Assembly: GCF_017377775.1 (NCBI RefSeq)
Contig: NZ_JAFVLN010000007.1
Location: forward strand, 404,728-468,727
Source of the DNA: Streptomyces sp. VRA16 Mangrove soil
GTDB taxonomy: Bacteria; Actinomycetota; Actinomycetes; Streptomycetales; Streptomycetaceae
Length of the DNA stretch: 64,000 nt
Direction: 5' to 3'
The notes under the pieces are model-generated. The model was not told the origin of the DNA and made no database searches. It was given only the letters and a program-made list of their open reading frames with translations. A program made the position numbers and the translations under genes. This document shows, piece after piece, positions 58,880 to 64,000 of this stretch (positions are counted from its first letter, which is position 1; each line of letters opens with the position of its first letter).

Positions 58880-61066
58880 TCACCAGTCTTCGGGGTGGCT
58901 CCCGTCCACTCCGAAGACGGTGCCGTCGGGGGCGGTGGCGTAGATCCGGCCGTCCAGCGGCACGGGAGAGGGCAGGTCCGCGACCACACGGCCCGACGAG
59001 GCGTCGGGCCGGGGGCGGGTCTGCCCCACGGGGGCACCGGTGCGCCGGGACACGGCGAGCAGCCGTCCGTCCGGGGCCGTGAAGTACAGCGTCCCGCCCA
59101 CCGTCACCGGACGGGAGGGTCGGCTGACCGCGGTGTCCCGCCGCCAGCGCACCGCATCCTTCGCACCCGCCCGGGTGTCCACGGCGACGAGTGCGCCCCC
59201 GGCCGCGTACACGTACACCGTCCCGTCGCTCTCGGTCGCCTCCGCCTGGTCGACGGGCGTGGGCAGCGGGAACCGGTGCGCCGCGTGGTCGTCCGTGTCG
59301 ATCCTGACCACCTCGTCGGCCAGCTGGTCCAGGCCGACGGAGAGCAGGTGCACCGCGCTCGTGCCGCCCGCGACGGGACGCAGATCGCCCGCGACCCGGA
59401 CGGACCAGCGCACCGTGCCGTCACTCGCCGACACCGCGCCGACCGAGGTGACCGAACCGTCGGCCGTCGGTGTCGCCGTGAAGAACGTCCGGGCGTCACC
59501 GGCCACCCATTGCGTACCGGGACCGCCGATGCGCCGGGACCACACCTGTCGCCCGGTCGCGCTGTCCAGGGCCCGTACCCGGCCGTCCGAAGAGGTCAGG
59601 AGCGTCATGGCGGCGGAGCGCTCCACCACGGAGTAGCCGCGGGTGTCGGAGGTCCAGCGCGCCTTTCCCGTACGGGGATCGAGCGCCTCCAGACGATGGT
59701 CCATGGTGAGGTGCAGCAGTCCGCCCGACACGGCCACGGGCGCCTTCGGTCGCGCGCCCGTCGTACGGCGCCACACGGCCTTGCCGTTCGCCGGGTCGAG
59801 CCGTGCGACCACGCCGTCGTCCGTCACGCAGAACAGGGCGCCCGTGCCCGAGGCGCAGGTCGACGGGGTCCCGCCCGCGGTGTCGAGCCGGACGCTCCAG
59901 GGGCTGAAGCCCGCCTTCGCGTCGGTGGGCCGGGACGGCTGACGCTCTTCACCGGGAAGCAGCGCGCCCGTCGTGAGGGCGGCGACACCGCCGATCAGCA
60001 GGACTCCGGCGACGGCGGCCAGGATCGCGCGGGGCCGCCGCCCGGACAGGCGGAGCCGGGCCGCACCGGTGGTCCCCATGCGGGCCTCGCCGGATGTCCG
60101 CGCCTTGTCCTCCGTAGGAACTCTCAGGCGCGCCGTGCTGTCGGCGGGCCGGGCGCCGTCACCCCTGGAACCGCCGCCACGCCGCGCCGGAACCCGCTCG
60201 TCGGGGCCGGGCCCGCGCTGGGCCGGCACATGAGGCGGGTCCGATGGCCGGCGCAGCGCCTCCAAGACCTCGGTGGGGGAGGGCCGGTGCGCGGGATCCT
60301 TGGCCAGGCAGTGGCGGATCACCGGCACGAGCTCGTCGGGGACGCCGGACAGGTCCGGCTCGTCGTGCACCACTTGGTACGCGACGATGTACGGACTGTC
60401 CGAGTCGAAGGGGCCGCGGCCGGTCGCGGCGTGGGCGAGCACGGCGCCCATGGCGAACACATCGGCGGCCGGGCCCACTTCGCGCGGCCGCTGGAACTGC
60501 TCCGGCGCCATGAAGGGCGGTGAGCCGATCAACTTGCCGGTCTCCGTGCGCAGTTCGCTGTCGAACGGGCGCGAGATGCCGAAGTCGATGACCTTGGGGC
60601 CGTCCTCCGCCAGCAGCACGTTGCTCGGTTTCAGATCGCGGTGGACCACCCCGGCGCGGTGGATGTCGCACAGCGCCTCAGCGAGTCCGGCGCCGAGCCT
60701 GCGCACGTCGGCGGTGCTCAGCGCGCCGTCCCGTTTCACCTGTGCCGCGAGGGTGTCGCCGGGGATGAACAGTGTCGCCATCCACGGCAGTTCGGCATCC
60801 GGATCCGCGTCGACGACCGGCGCGGTGAAGGCGCCGCTGACCCTGCGTGCGGCGTTGACCTCCTGCCGGAAGCGCGCCCTGAACTCGGGATCCGCGGCGT
60901 ACTGGGCGTGCACCACCTTCACGGCGATGCGCAACCCCGAGGCGGACGTGGCCCGATGGACCACGCCCATGCCACCCGATCCGAGGCATTCCTCAAGGCG
61001 ATAGCGACCGGCGTACCCCGGGCGCTCCGCTTCGGGCCCGGGTCCGGTGCTGCGCAGCGGCGGCAT
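58880..61066 (-). CDS. Membrane Ser/Thr protein kinase with PQQ-like beta-propeller sensor
   Basis: 728 residues. The kinase domain has YRLEECLGSGGMGVVHRAT, Lys50 (RIAVKVV), the catalytic loop HRDLKPSNVLL (142-152), DFGISRP (161-167) and APE in FMAPEQFQ. A disordered Arg/Pro linker (about 280-345) leads to one TM helix (AILAAVAGVLLIGGVAALTT, about 350-372). The outside part has PQQ/WD-like repeats (VARLDPANGKAVWRR; LEALDPRTGKARWTS; VRALDSATGRQVWSRR; LVAVDTRAGAKDAVRW). This is the AfsK/PkaF-like class. It diverges from two SH3-like genes that may be functionally tied. Confidence 0.93.
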   Translation of the reverse strand: MPPLRSTGPGPEAERPGYAGRYRLEECLGSGGMGVVHRATSASGLRIAVKVVHAQYAADPEFRARFRQEVNAARRVSGAFTAPVVDADPDAELPWMATLFIPGDTLAAQVKRDGALSTADVRRLGAGLAEALCDIHRAGVVHRDLKPSNVLLAEDGPKVIDFGISRPFDSELRTETGKLIGSPPFMAPEQFQRPREVGPAADVFAMGAVLAHAATGRGPFDSDSPYIVAYQVVHDEPDLSGVPDELVPVIRHCLAKDPAHRPSPTEVLEALRRPSDPPHVPAQRGPGPDERVPARRGGGSRGDGARPADSTARLRVPTEDKARTSGEARMGTTGAARLRLSGRRPRAILAAVAGVLLIGGVAALTTGALLPGEERQPSRPTDAKAGFSPWSVRLDTAGGTPSTCASGTGALFCVTDDGVVARLDPANGKAVWRRTTGARPKAPVAVSGGLLHLTMDHRLEALDPRTGKARWTSDTRGYSVVERSAAMTLLTSSDGRVRALDSATGRQVWSRRIGGPGTQWVAGDARTFFTATPTADGSVTSVGAVSASDGTVRWSVRVAGDLRPVAGGTSAVHLLSVGLDQLADEVVRIDTDDHAAHRFPLPTPVDQAEATESDGTVYVYAAGGALVAVDTRAGAKDAVRWRRDTAVSRPSRPVTVGGTLYFTAPDGRLLAVSRRTGAPVGQTRPRPDASSGRVVADLPSPVPLDGRIYATAPDGTVFGVDGSHPEDW

Positions 61067-61229
61067 CGTCCACCCCCGTGTTCTGAAGTCCGCAAGCGCG
61101 ACGCACGGAGCCTAGTCGATGGTGCGTGCGATGTCGGAGGGGCTTGCTAGCCTGCGCGAGTCGCACGGGGCGACGCCGGTGCCACGCGCATCGAAGGCGC
61201 CGGGAACGACATCAACGGGGGTACGAATC

Positions 61230-61604
61230 ATGGCTGTTGAGAACGGAATAGCGGGCGGGAACACGGCAGCGGCCGACAACGCGGACATCACCAACATCAC
61301 CGACACCGCCGACGCCGACACCGCCGCCACGGCCGCGGTGAGCACGACGGCGACGGCCGTCCGCTACCCGGTCGCCCCGGGCGTGCGGCTCAAGGTGCGC
61401 AGCGGCCCCGGCACGCAGTACCAGCTGCTGCGCGTCCTGCCGCTCGGCGCCACCGTGCCGATCACCTGCCAGAAGCCCGGCGAGTGGGTCACGGGCACGT
61501 ACGGCACCACCAACCTCTGGGACAACATCGGCAACGGCCAGTACGTCTCGGACGCCTACGTGAAGACCGGCAGCGACGGTTACGTGGCCCCGCGCTGCGC
61601 CTGA
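61230..61604 (+). CDS. SH3-like domain protein without an obvious signal peptide
   Basis: 124 residues from the ATG at 61230. The N-terminus is an Ala/Thr/Asp-rich, hydrophilic stretch (GGNTAAADNADITNITDTAD) rather than a signal peptide. The C-terminal 80 residues are a bacterial SH3 domain (VRYPVAPGVRLKVRSGPGTQYQLLRVL; TNLWDNIGNGQYVSDAYVKTGSDGYV) with two cysteines. It is a close paralogue of the next gene. An upstream in-frame start at 61119 does not add a signal peptide. Export, if any, would be non-classical, or the N-terminus has been lost. Confidence 0.75.
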   Translation: MAVENGIAGGNTAAADNADITNITDTADADTAATAAVSTTATAVRYPVAPGVRLKVRSGPGTQYQLLRVLPLGATVPITCQKPGEWVTGTYGTTNLWDNIGNGQYVSDAYVKTGSDGYVAPRCA

Positions 61605-61646
61605 CCGCGCCAGTCGCGAACCCGCCACACCCGAAGGGGAACACGA

Positions 61647-62012
61647 ATGAAGCGCAGAAGGATGAGAACGGCGCTGTTCGCGGGCGCCGCGCTGACCGCG
61701 CTGCTTGCGACGGCGGCCGTGACGACACCGGCGACGGCCGCCGAGTCGGCCGCCGCACCCGCCGCCGCGGCAGCGGTCACCTACCCGATAGCCCCGGGCT
61801 ACAGCGTGAACGTGCGCAGCGGCCCCGGCACCCAGTACCGCGTGCTGCCGGTGGGCGCGCGGGTGGGGATCTACTGCCAGACGCCCGGTGAGACGGTGAC
61901 GGGCCCATACGGCACGTCGAGCCTGTGGGACAACATCGGCGTGGGCGAGTACGTCTCGGACACGTACGTGAAGACGGGCAGTGACGGTTACGTGGCTTCC
62001 CGCTGCGGCTGA
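61647..62012 (+). CDS. Secreted SH3-like domain protein
   Basis: 121 residues. A classic signal peptide (MKRRRMRTALFAGAALTALLATAAV, with cleavage near ATAAES) is followed by a single bacterial SH3 domain (VTYPIAPGYSVNVRSGPGTQYRVL; SLWDNIGVGEYVSDTYVKTGSDGYV) and two Cys (YCQTP, SRCG) that could pair. SH3b domains bind peptidoglycan. It starts 42 bp after its paralogue and is probably in the same operon. Confidence 0.88.
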   Translation: MKRRRMRTALFAGAALTALLATAAVTTPATAAESAAAPAAAAAVTYPIAPGYSVNVRSGPGTQYRVLPVGARVGIYCQTPGETVTGPYGTSSLWDNIGVGEYVSDTYVKTGSDGYVASRCG

Positions 62013-62079
62013 CGGATCGGAGCGACCCCGCCGGGGCGGGCCCCCGCACCTCACCCCCCGCCCCGGCGATAATCGACCC

Positions 62080-62589
62080 GTGAGCGACGAACCCGGCACC
62101 CCCGGCACCCCGACCCCTGGCCCCCGCCCCGAGGAGATCCGTTTCTTCGGGACGACCTGGGTCGACCACAGCGGCAACTACGGCCTGCGCCGCGCAGGCG
62201 TCGGCCTCGGCGCCCTCGTCCTGGCCGCCGCCGGCTGCTTCGTGCTGCGCTTCGCCTACCAGGGCCTGGCCATGGCCGACGTGGGCTCCTTCGTGAGCAT
62301 CCTGCTCATCGCCGCGTTCGCGATCTGCAGCGCCCTCGCCTACAACCGCACCTGGGCCGGCTTCTCCGAGCGCCCCGACCCCGAGAAGCAGGCCGCCCTG
62401 CGCGGCTTCATGGCCATCGGGTTCGTCGGCGTCCTCGTCGCGTACGCCCTGCGCTGCCTGACCGAGGCCCCGGGCGAGAAGCTCCGCCGCCGGGAGTACG
62501 AGACCGCCCAGGAACAGTACGAGCGCCGCACCACCCGCCGCACCGGTAACCCGGCCAAGAAGAAGTCGGGCGGCAAGCGCAAGAACTAG
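62080..62589 (+). CDS. Small conserved membrane protein
   Basis: 169 residues from a GTG at 62080. After a Pro-rich start and RFFGTTWVDHSGNYGLRRAG, three hydrophobic segments (about 45-65, 73-95, 115-135) follow. A Lys/Arg-rich C-terminal tail (RRREYETAQEQYERRTTRRTGNPAKKKSGGKRKN region) ends it. No domain recognised. Its stop lies at the left end of an inverted-repeat element. Confidence 0.75.
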   Translation: MSDEPGTPGTPTPGPRPEEIRFFGTTWVDHSGNYGLRRAGVGLGALVLAAAGCFVLRFAYQGLAMADVGSFVSILLIAAFAICSALAYNRTWAGFSERPDPEKQAALRGFMAIGFVGVLVAYALRCLTEAPGEKLRRREYETAQEQYERRTTRRTGNPAKKKSGGKRKN

Positions 62590-62842
62590 GGCGTGTGTCG
62601 AAAGTCCCCCCTGCCCCGCGACGCCTGGCACGCGCCCCCACCCTCGAACCAGGCTTCGCCAGGCTCGGGCGGGCGGGACCCCCTTCGCCGCACCGGGCGT
62701 AAGGCCAAGTACATCCGGGCCATCGGCGCAGCCTTGCGCCCGGCACTCCCCCAGCCTCCGGCCGGGGGACCCCCTGAGAGCACGCACCGGACGCCGCGGG
62801 GCCCGCCCTTCGGGCGGACGACGGGACTTTCGACACATGCCC
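62589..62842. mobile_element. MITE-like element with 20-bp terminal inverted repeats
   Basis: The left end GGGCGTGTGTCGAAAGTCCC (62589-62608) matches the reverse complement of the right end (62823-62842) at 19 of 20 bases; the inner 15 are perfect. The 254-bp element carries no gene. Its left end overlaps the membrane protein's stop and its right end lies 82 bp before the methyltransferase start. A clear target-site duplication is not seen. Confidence 0.65.
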
Positions 62843-62923
62843 TGGCGCGACGACCGGCCCAAGGACTGGCCCGGGGCCCGACGCCCCCTGACACCGCCCC
62901 GGCCGACACCCCACGATGGCGTC

Positions 62924-63697
62924 ATGACCCACGACGCGTCCTCGGAATTCGCGCTCTCCTTCGACGGCGTGGCCGCCCAGTACGCCATGGCCCGCCCGAC
63001 CTACCCGCCCCAGCTCTTCGACACCATCGAGGAGTTGACGGGCCGGTCGCTGCGAGGCCGCCGCACCCTCGACGTCGGCGCGGGCACCGGCATCGCCACC
63101 GCCCTCCTGCGGGACCGCGGCGCCGACGTCATCGCCGTGGAACCGGGCCCCGGCATGGGCGCCCAGCTCCGCGCGACACACCCCGAGATCCCGCTGGTCC
63201 GCGCCTACGGCGACGCCCTCCCCTTCGCCGACGCGACCGCCGACCTCATCACCTACGCCCAGTCCTGGCACTGGACCGACCCGGCCCGCTCGATCCCCGA
63301 GGCCCTGCGCGTCCTACGGCCCGGCGGCACGCTCGCCCTGTGGTGGAACATCCCCGACCCCGACGTCGAATGGACCGCGGCCCAGGAACGCCGCCTCCAG
63401 GACCGTCTCCCCGGCTACCACCGCCACGGCGTCAGCTCCGACGCGTCCCGCATCATCGGCTCCCTGGACCTGACCCCGGCCCCCACCACGGTCTACCGCC
63501 GCCTCCACTGGACCCGCCGCATCCCGATCGACCTCCACCTGGCCCACCTGGCCAGCCGCTCCTACTTCGTGGTGATGGGCCCGGAAGCCGCCCGCCCCAT
63601 CCTCGAATCCGAACGAGCCCACCTCCTGGCCGCCTTCCCCAACGGCACCCTGGAAGAGGCCTACGCCCTGGACCTCACCCTGGCCCACCACCCCTAA
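62924..63697 (+). CDS. Class I SAM-dependent methyltransferase
   Basis: 257 residues from the ATG at 62924 (MTHDASSEFALSFDGVAAQYAMARPTYP); an in-frame start at 62837 lies in the element's terminal repeat. Motif I is RTLDVGAGTGIATALLRDRGADVIAVEPGPGMGAQL, motif II LPFADATADLITYAQSWHWTD, motif III ALRVLRPGGTLALWW. This is the UbiE/Methyltransf_11 type seen in many Streptomyces. The substrate is unknown. Confidence 0.88.
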   Translation: MTHDASSEFALSFDGVAAQYAMARPTYPPQLFDTIEELTGRSLRGRRTLDVGAGTGIATALLRDRGADVIAVEPGPGMGAQLRATHPEIPLVRAYGDALPFADATADLITYAQSWHWTDPARSIPEALRVLRPGGTLALWWNIPDPDVEWTAAQERRLQDRLPGYHRHGVSSDASRIIGSLDLTPAPTTVYRRLHWTRRIPIDLHLAHLASRSYFVVMGPEAARPILESERAHLLAAFPNGTLEEAYALDLTLAHHP

Positions 63698-64000
63698 CCC
63701 ACCCCTAACCCACCCCATCCACCTGCCGCGCAGCCCAGACCAACCCGCAACCAAGGCCACCCCACCCCACCCGCCGCACCGTTTCGGCCAACCACCCGCC
63801 CACCCCCACCCACCCTGACCAATCCCTGGCCGGCCACGTCGCCTCAGGCAATCCCCGGCCCGCCACGTCGCCTTGGGCAATCTGCCGCCAAGGGCGGCAG
63901 GGTGGGCAAGGCGGCACCCCAGCGCCGGGCAGGCGCCCCATCAGGCCCCAGCCCACGGGCCCCCCCCCCCACCCCCCCCCCCCCACCCCCCCCCCCCCCC
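63698..64000. repeat. 303-bp terminal region: dispersed repeat copy C and poly-C tract
   Basis: No gene. 63869-63930 is copy C of the dispersed repeat (CCTTGGGCAATCTGCCGCC through GCACCCCAGCGCC). From 63963 onward the sequence is C with two isolated A bases, very unlike the rest. Confidence 0.8.

Noticed and set aside
62837..62923. Upstream start extending the methyltransferase by 29 residues
   Set aside because: The start codon lies in the terminal inverted repeat and the added residues are Pro/Arg-rich and unlike the family. The ATG at 62924 matches the usual N-terminus.

Overview
The window is 64 kb of very GC-rich chromosome with strong third-codon G/C bias, many GTG starts and ATGA/GTGA stop-start overlaps. 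Gene content and order identify it as a Streptomyces chromosome core. From memory, the order follows the S. coelicolor block holding clpC, lsr2, the sigE-cseA-cseB-cseC operon, radA-disA and ilvD, read in one direction. I see no tRNA, rRNA, prophage, CRISPR array or insertion sequence.

Layout. 0-3.4 kb: an osmoprotectant-type ABC importer, with the ATPase divergent from two permeases and a lipoprotein receptor. 3.5-7.6 kb: a coiled-coil membrane protein, a pair of bacterial-PH-domain membrane proteins, and an orphan nuoD. 7.6-12.3 kb: a MidA-like methyltransferase convergent with nuoD, a NarL-type two-component system, an ArsR-like regulator and a small ORF. 12.3-19.2 kb: a threonine-aldolase-like enzyme divergent from a tightly overlapping cofactor operon (DUF2520-panC-nadB-nadC-coaX) for pantothenate/CoA and NAD synthesis. 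19.3-25.4 kb: small proteins, a BlaI-type repressor, an ArgA-like acetyltransferase, lsr2, an SCO3374-family protein and clpC. 25.5-32.5 kb: a secreted HAD phosphatase and two tandem NACHT-LRR (NLR-like) ATPases. 33-38.9 kb: an M23 peptidase, a TetR/MFS efflux pair with a large inverted-repeat operator, an LtrA-type membrane protein, and a divergent SDR/TetR pair separated by decamer repeats. 38.9-42.4 kb: the sigE-cse envelope-stress operon. 42.6-46.2 kb: mutY and a histidine kinase/response regulator pair whose kinase carries an extra C-terminal membrane segment and domain. 46.3-54.5 kb: a PAP2 phosphatase, a secreted protein, the disA-radA pair, a sigma-like/zinc-finger/TM/BACON fusion, a Cys-rich protein and a Ppx/GppA phosphatase. 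54.5-55.4 kb: a tandem-repeat desert. 55.4-64 kb: a sugar isomerase, a TetR regulator, ilvD, a Ser/Thr kinase with a PQQ-like sensor, two SH3-like proteins, a small membrane protein, a MITE-like element and a methyltransferase.

The most distinctive items are: (i) the tandem NACHT-LRR pair; (ii) an orphan NuoD next to a homologue of the complex I NuoD-methylating factor; (iii) several unusual domain fusions; and (iv) unusual intergenic DNA. The last group comprises a 10 x 10-bp tandem array beside two TetR-type operators, phased GAAA tracts, a terminal-inverted-repeat element, and one repeat sequence present three times. The final bases are nearly pure C and look like a sequence-end artefact.
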